DNA of 11,111 nucleotides, taken from positions 1 to 11,111 of the forward strand of contig JACMKG010000049.1 of assembly GCA_014380255.1 (NCBI GenBank). Reading direction: 5' to 3'. Of this stretch, positions 1-6,865 are shown piece by piece. Made by a program: the position numbers and the translations under genes. The stretch's first letter is position 1. Each line of letters starts with the position of its first letter. The notes beneath the pieces were generated by a model, which did not search any database, was not told the DNA's origin, and saw only the letters and a program-made list of their open reading frames with translations. The stretch is from Prolixibacteraceae bacterium (GTDB lineage: Bacteria; Bacteroidota; Bacteroidia; Bacteroidales; Prolixibacteraceae).

Positions 1-1
1 T

Positions 2-910
2 ACGTTCTCAAATGGGTTAATTGCCTGTTGTATCTTCATGGGAATCGGAGTACTGCTGGATGTGGGTTACATGCTTCGTCGCCCGTTCTTAAGTATCTTT
101 CTTGCCCTGTTTGCCGAACTTGGAACTTTTTTAGTAGTTCCCATTGCCTCATCCATGGGTATGAGCCTGCGCGACAGCGCTTCCATAGCAATGGTTGGCG
201 GAGCTGACGGACCGATGGTTTTGTTTACCTCCATGATACTTTCAAAAGATTTGTTTGTCCCTATTACAATTGTGGCCTACTTGTATTTAGGCTTTACGTA
301 TGGCGGATATCCATATCTTATAAAGCTGCTTGTTCCTAAGCATATCAGGGGAATTCAGCCTCCCAAGCCCAAAAAGGTTAACCCTATCAGCGCTGAGCAA
401 AAACTGCTCTTCGCGGTAGTCATGTGCGTCATATTATGCCTCTTATTCCCCGTTGCAGCTCCGCTTTTCTTTTCCCTGTTCCTTGGAGTGGCCGTTAGGG
501 AAGCGGATATTAAACCGGTGGTTGATTTCATCAAAGGCCCCTTGCTTTATGGTTCTACCTTTTTCCTTGGACTATTGCTCGGTATTCTCTGTGAAGCCCA
601 TCTGATCCTGAATCCTAAGATTCTGCCATTGCTGCTATTGGGTATCCTTGCCCTCTTGCTCTCAGGAATTGGTGGGTTACTTGGTGGATACATCGTTTAC
701 TGGTGGACGGGTGGTAAATTTAATCCTGTAATTGGTATAGCAGGAGTAAGCTGTGTGCCCAGTACGGCAAAAGTGGCCCAGAAGGCTGTAACTGAAGTGA
801 ACCCTCAAGCCATTATCCTGCAGGATGCCCTGGGAGCCAATATTTCAGGGGTGATTACAACGGCTATTATTACCGGGTTGTATGTAACACTTATTCCATT
901 ATTTGGCTAA
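2..910 (+). CDS. Sodium-translocating decarboxylase beta subunit (OadB/MmdB/GcdB family), 5'-truncated by window edge
   Basis: This is the integral membrane subunit of a biotin-dependent decarboxylase sodium pump. In this family it decarboxylates carboxybiotin and couples that to sodium export. The reading frame is open from base 2, so the Met at 38 is internal and roughly the first 100 residues lie outside the window. The visible part is very hydrophobic, with many helices. Numbering from that Met, the family motif GGADGP carries D57, Y83 follows 26 residues later, and NPVIGIAGVS carries N229, G233 and S238. These match the Klebsiella OadB residues D203, Y229, N373, G377 and S382 as I recall them. 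K245 sits where I expect Arg389. The C-terminus is complete and followed by a strong terminator. The substrate (oxaloacetate, methylmalonyl-CoA or glutaconyl-CoA) cannot be told from beta alone. The alpha and biotin-carrier genes may lie upstream, outside the window. Confidence 0.95.
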   Translation, partial: TFSNGLIACCIFMGIGVLLDVGYMLRRPFLSIFLALFAELGTFLVVPIASSMGMSLRDSASIAMVGGADGPMVLFTSMILSKDLFVPITIVAYLYLGFTYGGYPYLIKLLVPKHIRGIQPPKPKKVNPISAEQKLLFAVVMCVILCLLFPVAAPLFFSLFLGVAVREADIKPVVDFIKGPLLYGSTFFLGLLLGILCEAHLILNPKILPLLLLGILALLLSGIGGLLGGYIVYWWTGGKFNPVIGIAGVSCVPSTAKVAQKAVTEVNPQAIILQDALGANISGVITTAIITGLYVTLIPLFG

Positions 911-948
911 ACAGCTCATTCAATTTCCATCAAAAATAAATATGCTAG

Positions 949-989
949 TAAGCCGCAGATCAGGTTCCTGAACTGCGGCTTATTTTTTT
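949..989 (+). terminator. Intrinsic terminator after the decarboxylase beta gene
   Basis: A perfect 10-bp stem pairs 949-958 (TAAGCCGCAG) with 973-982. Inside it a short TCAG/CTGA stem forms around 960-971. The hairpin is followed directly by seven T residues (983-989). It starts 38 bases after the stop codon, as expected for a rho-independent terminator. Confidence 0.9.
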
Positions 990-1163
990 ATCGGCTCTAT
1001 AACAATTTGTATGGGAAAGAATGGATCAAGCGTAAAAGACTGTGGATAACTGGATATGAAATTCCGGGGACTGTACGATTTTTGTGTAAATGAATTGGAA
1101 GCTCTCCTATTGATTGAACCTCCTTGGTCTGTATCCTGGTAAGGCTCCAAATTCCATGGCCGC

Positions 1164-1252
1164 AAGCTCTATATTAACGCTATGTCAGGTCTATGAAGCG
1201 GCTAACTTAGTTTTCAAAATTATAGACCCAACATAGCGTTAATATAGAGCTT
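1164..1252. repeat. Long inverted repeat: 22-bp perfect arms, extending to 31 bp with 2 mismatches
   Basis: The left arm 1164-1185 begins AAGCTCTATATTAACG and its exact reverse complement lies at 1231-1252. Pairing continues inward (1186-1194 with 1222-1230) with two mismatches at the junction, leaving a 27-base loop at 1195-1221. The octamer ACATAGCG, which begins the right arm, is repeated directly after it at 1253-1260. No T-run follows either side, so it is not a standard terminator. It could be a hairpin-type miniature repeat, a recombination site or a structured RNA. No transposase is nearby. Confidence 0.85.
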
Positions 1253-1370
1253 ACATAGCGTTTGTGCCTATCATACTCACATGCATGGCCTTTGTCTTTG
1301 CATGATTCATCCTTTTATCCACCGTCTTTTGAGATTGATCCGAAAGAATCACAACAGTGCTCCTAAAAGA

Positions 1371-1449
1371 CCTTAGATGACAGATCATAGACCTTAGACT
1401 TTTGCCTTACATCTTTGGTCTATGATCTAAAATCTATGATCTGCTAAGG
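1371..1449. repeat. Palindromic repeat cluster with two alternative pairings
   Basis: The segment AGATCATAGACC at 1382-1393 is the exact complement of 1417-1428, giving a 12-bp stem with a 23-base loop. The same left arm can instead pair with a second copy. CCTTAG (1371-1376) plus CAGATCATAGA (1381-1391) pair with 1433-1449, giving 17 bp with a 4-base bulge at 1377-1380. TCTATGATCT is therefore a direct repeat, at 1419-1428 and 1433-1442. The flanks carry no T-run suited to a terminator. Confidence 0.7.
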
Positions 1450-1507
1450 AACCACTTTTACCATCTGCTATAGACCCTTTTTATTGGATCGTATTGATTC
1501 ACCTCTC

Positions 1508-1550
1508 AAAAAAATAAGGCTGCCTCATTCCTTACGTTGAGACAGCCTTA
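1508..1550 (-). terminator. Intrinsic terminator of the carboxyltransferase gene
   Basis: On the minus strand TAAGGCTG (1543-1550 complement) pairs with 1515-1522. After one mismatch the stem continues for four more pairs, around a 10-base loop at 1528-1537. The minus-strand RNA then has seven U residues, from the A-run at 1508-1514. It lies about 90 bases after the stop codon at 1639-1641. Confidence 0.85.
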
Positions 1551-1638
1551 CCATTATTTAAAATTAATCATCAGCTTATTCATTTACAAGCTTCCTCATA
1601 GTGGATTTATCCTGTAACGATCCACCACCGGAAATAAA

Positions 1639-3336
1639 TTATGCCCAGTGATACAGCCCTTCAAGAAGGCGTGATTGTTTGGCATCGGCAGACAAGGAAA
1701 GATATTTCTGCTGTTCTTCCTCATAAGCCCGTTGTTTGGCCAATTCAATTGCCCTCATCTTCTCAATGTATATTCGGTCAACTTTGTCCTGCAGGAACTT
1801 AGTGGCAACAGCGGGAAATAACTCTAAAAGCAACTCATCTTTTTCCGTCGATGCCAGTTTTACATTCTCCCCATATTGAGGGAAAGAAGGATTCGGCTGC
1901 TTCTTGTAAGCGGCTGTATTGAATGGAACCTCGGTACGTGTGCCTGCAATCTTTTCACGGAAATCAGGATCAACAGGAACCGGAGTTTTGCCATAAGATC
2001 CTTTGACAAGGTTTACAAACTGGATGGAATTATTGCTGTAAAATGGCTTGCCATTCTTTTCATCCAGTACGCAATTAACAGCCTGTGCACCGACAATCTG
2101 GCTCGTTGGAGTTACCAGCGGTGGACAACCACAGGCCAGGCGTACGGTCGGAATAACTTCCAGCACGCGGGGCAGCAGCTCTTCCTGCTTCAGTTGCTTT
2201 AACTGGGCCAGCATATTGGTGTACATGCCCCCGGGAACTTCTGCAAACTTAACCTTTTCATCCGGATCAGGGAAGTTGAAGTATTTTTCAATCTTGCCGC
2301 ATACATCCATCAGGTTAGCCTCATCATTGGACTCGGCGTAACGGATGGCATCATCAAAATATTGATTGATGTGTGCAGGCAAATGATCTTTGGTGATATC
2401 AAAATCAATAGGATATACTTTATAACTGTCAATATCAGCCATCTCCAGGCGTATTTCTTTCAGGATCTTGTTAATGCGAACAACAGCATCCAGGTTAACA
2501 TCTGTTTCTATTCCCAGCTTGTTGCAGAAAAGCTGGATCACCTCAAAAGAAGGTGCTGCAGGTCCACCGGCAAAGTTCAGGATGGCCGTATCCAGAATAT
2601 CCACCCCATTAAGGATAGCTGTCAAGGCAGAAGCCACCCCGAAGCCCGGCGTACAATGGGTATGAAAATCAATGGGGATCTTAACATTGTGCTTGAAAGC
2701 TTTGATGATCTTCCCGGCTTTCATGGGTGGTATAAGTCCGGCCATATCCTTCAGAGTGATCATGTCCGCGCCCATAGCTTCGAGTTCCTTAGCCATTTTC
2801 ACGAAATAATCGATGGTGAATATCTCCTTTGGCAGAGGCTTGCCTTTTAATCGGGCCACGATCCTCTCCTTTTTAGTGAATTTAGGATCGACCGTATAAC
2901 AGGCCACACAGTCAGCCAAACCACCATTTTCCTTCACATATTTAATGGTCGTTCGTATGTTGCTTGTGTCATTTAACGCATCGAATATACGCATGATGGA
3001 TATGCCCGAGCGCACCGCATTACGGTTGAATCCTTCAATAACTTCTTCAGGATAGGGGTTGTATCCAAAAAGGTTCCTGCCGCGCGATAGGGCAGTCAGA
3101 TGAGAGATAGTACCTATTTCCTTTTTGATCTTTTCAAGACGTTCCCAAGGGTCTTCATTTAAATACCGCATGATGGAATCAGGCACTGCCCCACCCCATA
3201 CTTCAAGGGCATAAAACCCTGCTTCCTTATAAATTGGTAAAACACGCTCGATCTGAGCCTGTTTCATACGGGTAGCAAATAAAGATTGTTGTCCGTCTCT
3301 AAGTGTTACGTCTCTTATTAATAGTTTTCTGGCCAT
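1639..3336 (-). CDS. Carboxyltransferase of the pyruvate carboxylase B / oxaloacetate decarboxylase alpha family, without a biotinyl domain
   Basis: This is a carboxyltransferase subunit that should move a carboxyl group between biotin and a 2-oxo acid (pyruvate/oxaloacetate). I chose the Met at 3336 (565 residues) because the family begins just before RDVTLRDGQQS. The same frame runs 29 codons further upstream, to 3423, in non-conserved sequence. An HMGL-like TIM barrel spans about residues 5-270. Its expected metal ligands are D9 and the pair H225/H227 (DFHTHCTP), and K196 in TLKDMAGL is the expected carbamylated lysine. The conserved PYC_OADA domain covers about 300-490, with PGGMYTNM (368-375) and VTPTSQIVGAQAV (408-420). 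The protein ends in a charged helix at about 520-565. There is no C-terminal biotin domain and no AMKM motif, so it must use a separate biotin carrier, as transcarboxylase 5S does. No Shine-Dalgarno sequence is visible. It is convergent with the beta-subunit gene. The exact enzyme identity remains open. Confidence 0.92.
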   Translation of the reverse strand: MARKLLIRDVTLRDGQQSLFATRMKQAQIERVLPIYKEAGFYALEVWGGAVPDSIMRYLNEDPWERLEKIKKEIGTISHLTALSRGRNLFGYNPYPEEVIEGFNRNAVRSGISIMRIFDALNDTSNIRTTIKYVKENGGLADCVACYTVDPKFTKKERIVARLKGKPLPKEIFTIDYFVKMAKELEAMGADMITLKDMAGLIPPMKAGKIIKAFKHNVKIPIDFHTHCTPGFGVASALTAILNGVDILDTAILNFAGGPAAPSFEVIQLFCNKLGIETDVNLDAVVRINKILKEIRLEMADIDSYKVYPIDFDITKDHLPAHINQYFDDAIRYAESNDEANLMDVCGKIEKYFNFPDPDEKVKFAEVPGGMYTNMLAQLKQLKQEELLPRVLEVIPTVRLACGCPPLVTPTSQIVGAQAVNCVLDEKNGKPFYSNNSIQFVNLVKGSYGKTPVPVDPDFREKIAGTRTEVPFNTAAYKKQPNPSFPQYGENVKLASTEKDELLLELFPAVATKFLQDKVDRIYIEKMRAIELAKQRAYEEEQQKYLSLSADAKQSRLLEGLYHWA

Positions 3337-3921
3337 TGTAAATTGTTTAACTGTTGCTTGCAAAATTCGGCATTTATTCTGGTATGAACCATGACTTTTA
3401 GAAGTTTTGCCACAATTGTTCAAATTTTTTATAAATTATTTAATATAGCCCCAAACCTCCCCTATGAAAAATTTGCTAATGAATAATCTGAATGTCACAA
3501 AAGCTAATTTTCATATCCACACATTATTTTTTATCACAAATGATCGTAAGAATCCCAAAAAACAATCATCTTGAAAACGATTAGATTGTATTGATACAGA
3601 ACAATTCTTACTATAATAACTGGGTGTGAATAAAGGTGAGTAATAGGAGAAGGATGTCTTAAGTATAACGCTGAACAGCCGGCATTATTTTAACCGGTTA
3701 TTTTAATTCCTCCCATTAGGAGATTTTCCATTCCCTGCCAGACATTACATCAACTGAATGATTCCTGCCGGGCTAATCAAAAGAAAAAGATAATTTACGT
3801 CATGCAGGCGATCGGCCATAAGCTCATAAAATGGCCCTCCTGACCTACAGACCCCTTGAAGCATTCGTCTCAGCATGATAAAGCCATCTAATATCATTTT
3901 AAAGACGCTTAAACCCCGTCT
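3337..3921. other. Intergenic stretch of about 0.6 kb, no credible gene
   Basis: I found no coding frame with family features and no tRNA-like motif here. The part near 3337-3480 should contain the carboxyltransferase promoter, but no clear Bacteroidota TTG/TAnnTTTG pair was found. A modest hairpin with an internal loop lies at 3805-3842 (CAGG and GGCCAT arms around an 11-base loop). A small AGACG/CGTCT hairpin at 3903-3921 sits just past the TPR-gene terminator. Confidence 0.6.
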
Positions 3922-3923
3922 AA

Positions 3924-3964
3924 AGAAAAAGAGCGGTAAGACTATTCAACAAGTCTTACCACTC
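3924..3964 (-). terminator. Intrinsic terminator at the end of the TonB-cluster TPR gene
   Basis: Bases 3931-3943 pair with 3952-3964 (GAGTGGTAAGACT on the minus strand) in a 13-bp stem with one G-U wobble and an 8-base loop. In the minus-strand RNA it is followed by a U-rich tail (CUCUUUUUCUUU, from the A-rich bases 3922-3933). It begins about 38 bases beyond the TPR stop codon. Confidence 0.85.
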
Positions 3965-4001
3965 TTTAAACATTCAAAGAAGCTACGTATAAGCAGACGG
4001 C

Positions 4002-5621
4002 CTAATTCGTCTTTTCCAGTGATTTGACAGCTTCCAATGCCTTCAGGTTTTCGGGATCTATCTCCAGAAGCTTCTTCCAGTAACTGATCGATGTTGCAGA
4101 ATCTTCTTTCACGTAATAGTAAAAGCCCAGGTAAGAATACACTTCCGAGATCTCCTTCTTATATTTCACGGGGTCCTTAACCAGTGTTTCCAGCGCTTTT
4201 TCATAGTATGGCTTAGCCAGGCCAAGGGTGGTTTCTGTATCCAGAACCGAATTAACCCGACCTCTCCAAAATGGTCCAAGGTACGAATTGGGTGAGAATG
4301 TTTCAACTTTGGCAAACATGGAATCAGCTTCCATATAATAGTTAAGCTTCTTTAGAGAATCAACCTTGATATCAATACCGTTGGCTGATGAATAGAACGA
4401 TTTGCCTAAATTGAAATAATCAGCAGTGGTTACATTGGGTTTCTTTTGAATATACTTCACACTATACTGCAGAGCCTCATCAAATTTCTTTAGTTTGAGA
4501 CATGATTTTGCCAGTTCATCCAGTAATTGAAATTGAGTGGAATCCTTCTTCCAGGCAATCTTATAGTTTACAACGGCCAGTGAATCATTGCCCGAAGCGC
4601 TTAACATCTTTCCATAATAGGCATAATCATCAGTCAGAATCTTATCGGCCGGTGCCAGGGTAAAGAATTTATCCATCACCGATTTACCATTCACCAGATC
4701 CTTTGTTTCATAACTGATATACCCTACCAGACGAAGCAGTACGTAATCATTTGGGTTTTGTTTGATTAGTTTGTCAATCATATTAAGGGCCGGCTGAAAC
4801 TGCTTGTCAAAAAATAAGCTGTATGCATAATGGGTTACATCATTGTCGGCCGGAGTTACATTCTTGTAATAGGTTTCAAAACTGGCTATGGCCTCTTTGT
4901 ATTGGTGATTGTCGTAATATACTTCACCAAGGCTTTTATAAGCCGGCCAATACTTTGAATTTAATTCGATAGCCTTGTTTAAATATTCAACCGCCTTAGG
5001 AATATTCCTGGTAGTTACCATGATACTGGAGGCATACAAATAGGGCTCCAACATGGTAGGGTCAAAAAAGATAGCCCTGTCAAAGTTAATGGCGGCATCA
5101 CTGGCCTTTGATTCATCCAGATCAATTAATCCGTCCAGGTGATAAGCAGCAGCATTCTTTCCATCAACACCTATGGCCAGATCGGTATAACGTCTTGCTT
5201 CCACAAGGTTCTTAGGTGTTTGATCGTAATAGTATCTGGCTATTGAAACAATGGCTCCGGCATCCTTCTTCGCCTTCTTGATCGCATCTTTAAAATACTC
5301 GGCAGAAGCAACCGGATCACTTGTTACAGTAACCTTGCCCAGTCCGGCGTAATTATAAGCATAGGATGAACTTGCATCAATACCACTTAGATAGAATACT
5401 TTGGCTGAATCCTTTTTACCGGTTAAGAAATAATATTCTCCCATCCCGTAATGAGCAGCCGGATTTTTAGGATCTGCCTGAAGCAATGCCAGGAATGTCT
5501 TTTTGGCAACATTGAAATTCTTTTGGTTTAACAGAGAAAGCCCTTCCGCCGCAGTTTGTGCACCGGCCATATGAGCTATGCCAACCATCATACATACAAT
5601 AAAACTTACTTTCCGTATCAT
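4002..5621 (-). CDS. Secreted tetratricopeptide-repeat (TPR) protein
   Basis: This 539-residue protein is predicted to act in the periplasm. It has a signal peptide (charged MIRK, hydrophobic core to about residue 18, A-x-A cleavage site MAGA/QT after residue 21). The rest is a nearly continuous array of helical TPR-like units. Typical segments are the pair near 40-82 (ALLQADPKNPAAHYGMGEYY), 173-220 (AAINFDRAIFFDPTMLEPYLY, then AVEYLNKAIELNSKYWPAYK), 224-255, 380-410, and a final unit at about 493-530 (YWKKLLEIDPENLKALEAV). TPR arrays bind other proteins, so this is probably a scaffold or adaptor. It is the last gene of the exbB-tonB run, 85 bases after the PstS-like gene, and ends at a strong terminator. 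The start is preceded by A-rich DNA without a Shine-Dalgarno sequence. The binding partner is unknown. Confidence 0.88.
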   Translation of the reverse strand: MIRKVSFIVCMMVGIAHMAGAQTAAEGLSLLNQKNFNVAKKTFLALLQADPKNPAAHYGMGEYYFLTGKKDSAKVFYLSGIDASSSYAYNYAGLGKVTVTSDPVASAEYFKDAIKKAKKDAGAIVSIARYYYDQTPKNLVEARRYTDLAIGVDGKNAAAYHLDGLIDLDESKASDAAINFDRAIFFDPTMLEPYLYASSIMVTTRNIPKAVEYLNKAIELNSKYWPAYKSLGEVYYDNHQYKEAIASFETYYKNVTPADNDVTHYAYSLFFDKQFQPALNMIDKLIKQNPNDYVLLRLVGYISYETKDLVNGKSVMDKFFTLAPADKILTDDYAYYGKMLSASGNDSLAVVNYKIAWKKDSTQFQLLDELAKSCLKLKKFDEALQYSVKYIQKKPNVTTADYFNLGKSFYSSANGIDIKVDSLKKLNYYMEADSMFAKVETFSPNSYLGPFWRGRVNSVLDTETTLGLAKPYYEKALETLVKDPVKYKKEISEVYSYLGFYYYVKEDSATSISYWKKLLEIDPENLKALEAVKSLEKTN

Positions 5622-5706
5622 CTGTTTTTAATTTATTTGTAACGTAGCTATGAACGGCTCACCTGCTCATTCTCCCAAAGGCTCGAATTGCAGTGAATCG
5701 TTTCTT

Positions 5707-6654
5707 TTAAAAATCTTCTTTAATGTGAATCAAGCGTTGGAAATCATGCTCTGATTTTAATCCCATCCTGTAAATAATCCGCTGTCCCCGCTCACTGGTC
5801 AATAGAGCTAAAAAGCCACGGGCCAGGCTTGCTGATGGATCAGTATATATAGCATATACTTTACGGATAAACGGGTATGTATTATCATATATACTGCTTA
5901 CTGAAGGCATGAAAGCACGCTCTGCTGTCAGTTCATTGGCTGATGCTGAAATACCAACCAAACGAACTTTACCAAGTTTCTCCTGTACTTTGATGCTTTC
6001 TGTTTCACTCAACCAGTTATAACCTATAAATCCTAAACAATCCTGCTTTTGGGCCACCATCTCAATGACCTGTTCATTAGTACCGGCAAACATGAAATTA
6101 CCCGACAGCTTGTTGTTTAATCCAAGCTTCTCATTCAGATAACGAATTATCCCGGAAGATTCTGTGTCAAATATCAATTGAATACTACCCGACTTGCCTG
6201 AGTTGGCAATCTGGCTCCAGTCGGTAATATTTCCTGAGAGAATTTGCTTTACTTGATAGGTAGTCAATGCTGTGGTACTGCTGGCCGAAGGAACAATCAA
6301 GGCAATGGCATCGTAAGCCAGGGGAATGGATTCAGGAATAAGACTTCTTGATTTAAAGTACTCTTCTTCCTGTACATTCAATGGCCTGCCCACTATGGCC
6401 AGCCGTATTTCTTCTTTCTGCAGCAGACGAATGGCATCATCCTCGGACAGGTATTTACAGTCAATGGAAGAGGCCATGTAAATGCTATGAAAGATATCCA
6501 ATTGTGCTTCCATTAATGGCTTGAATGATTCATCAGCAGCAATGACCGCCTCTCCGGTGAGCATACTGCCCGAACCATTATTCGCACGATGACAACCCTC
6601 CCACAGGAAAGCTGTCATGATAAAAACAACAACCAAATAGCTTCTACTCTTCAT
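5707..6654 (-). CDS. PstS-like periplasmic substrate-binding lipoprotein
   Basis: I start this 315-residue protein at the ATG at 6654. A strong Shine-Dalgarno AAGGAGG sits 6 bases upstream, and it gives a proper signal peptide (MKSRSYLVVVFIMTAFLWEG) ending at a lipobox-like Cys, C21. An alternative Met lies 6 codons upstream. The mature part is a type-2 periplasmic-binding fold of the PstS family. Recognisable pieces are AIALIVPS (117-124), the KQILSGNITDWSQI segment (136-149), DTESSG at 163-168 where PstS binds ligand, and the C-terminal YPFIRKVYAIY...FLALLTSERGQRIIYRMG block (260-298). The usual N-terminal TGAGATF-type glycine loop is absent, and no PstC/A/B transport genes are next to it. 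Phosphate as ligand is therefore unproven. It overlaps the upstream gene by 11 bases, indicating translational coupling in the TonB cluster. Confidence 0.85.
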   Translation of the reverse strand: MKSRSYLVVVFIMTAFLWEGCHRANNGSGSMLTGEAVIAADESFKPLMEAQLDIFHSIYMASSIDCKYLSEDDAIRLLQKEEIRLAIVGRPLNVQEEEYFKSRSLIPESIPLAYDAIALIVPSASSTTALTTYQVKQILSGNITDWSQIANSGKSGSIQLIFDTESSGIIRYLNEKLGLNNKLSGNFMFAGTNEQVIEMVAQKQDCLGFIGYNWLSETESIKVQEKLGKVRLVGISASANELTAERAFMPSVSSIYDNTYPFIRKVYAIYTDPSASLARGFLALLTSERGQRIIYRMGLKSEHDFQRLIHIKEDF

Positions 6655-6865
6655 CCTGATCCTCCTTCTCATTTTGATATTCCCGGTAAGCCCGATAGGC
6701 CCGGAAAAGACCATACAACATGACTGCCACCCCAAAAAGTGAAAGCCTCATGTCAGGCTCCTCACGCCAAACTGAATATTTCAGTAGCACAAGGAACCCA
6801 GACACAAGGTACAAAACCACAACAAAAAAACTATATAAAAACTTTGAAACTCTATGCTTTATCAT
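6644..6865 (-). CDS. Small two-helix inner-membrane protein between tonB and the PstS-like gene
   Basis: This 73-residue protein is not one I can name. It shows two likely transmembrane helices, at about 9-29 (FLYSFFVVVLYLVSGFLVLL) and 41-56 (LSLFGVAVMLYGLF). A basic stretch follows (RAYRAYREY) and then a very acidic tail (EKEDQDEE). It is very probably real: its ATG directly follows the tonB stop with no gap, and its end overlaps the PstS-like start by 11 bases, so it is locked into the operon by translational coupling. It may be an accessory subunit of the ExbB/ExbD/TonB complex, but that is inferred only from position. Confidence 0.75.
   Translation of the reverse strand: MIKHRVSKFLYSFFVVVLYLVSGFLVLLKYSVWREEPDMRLSLFGVAVMLYGLFRAYRAYREYQNEKEDQDEE
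6661..6667 (-). promoter_or_regulatory. Strong Shine-Dalgarno site deciding the PstS-like start
   Basis: The minus strand reads AAGGAGG, then six bases, then ATG at 6654. It lies inside the end of the upstream gene. The other genes here begin after A-rich DNA with no or weak Shine-Dalgarno sequence, as is usual in Bacteroidota, so this site stands out. Confidence 0.7.

Larger units (their letters stand above)
990..1507. other. Intergenic stretch with inverted repeats and no credible gene
   Basis: Between the two convergent terminators there is about 0.5 kb with no convincing coding sequence. The only open frame (61 codons, minus strand, 980-1165) runs from inside one repeat into the beta-gene terminator and has no recognisable domain. 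The notable content is two palindromic clusters, at 1164-1252 and 1371-1449, that share the heptamer ATAGACC or its complement. Confidence 0.7.

Noticed and set aside
980..1165. Minus-strand 61-codon open frame in the intergenic gap
   Set aside because: It begins inside the inverted repeat and ends inside the beta-gene terminator, has no recognisable domain and unlikely composition for a protein.
1876..2850. Several plus-strand open frames opposite the carboxyltransferase gene (up to 162 codons)
   Set aside because: They lie wholly antisense to a strongly conserved enzyme gene and their translations have no family features, so they are shadows.
3337..3423. Upstream extension of the carboxyltransferase by 29 codons
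   Set aside because: The family starts just before RDVTLRDGQQS. The extension is Lys/Asn/Ser/Gln-rich with no resemblance to the family, so the Met at 3336 is preferred.
3546..3611. GTAAGAAT / ATTCTTAC inverted pair with an inner ACAATC / GATTGT
   Set aside because: The arms are short, widely spaced and AT-rich with large internal loops, so chance pairing is likely in a gap of this size.
5681..5692. GGCTCGAATTGC resembling a tRNA T-arm
   Set aside because: No matching acceptor, D-arm or anticodon stem could be placed around it, and the space between the genes is only 85 bases.
6655..6735. Longer N-terminus for the PstS-like protein
   Set aside because: It would bury the lipoprotein signal behind 27 residues and overlap the small membrane gene further, and the strong Shine-Dalgarno supports the ATG at 6654.
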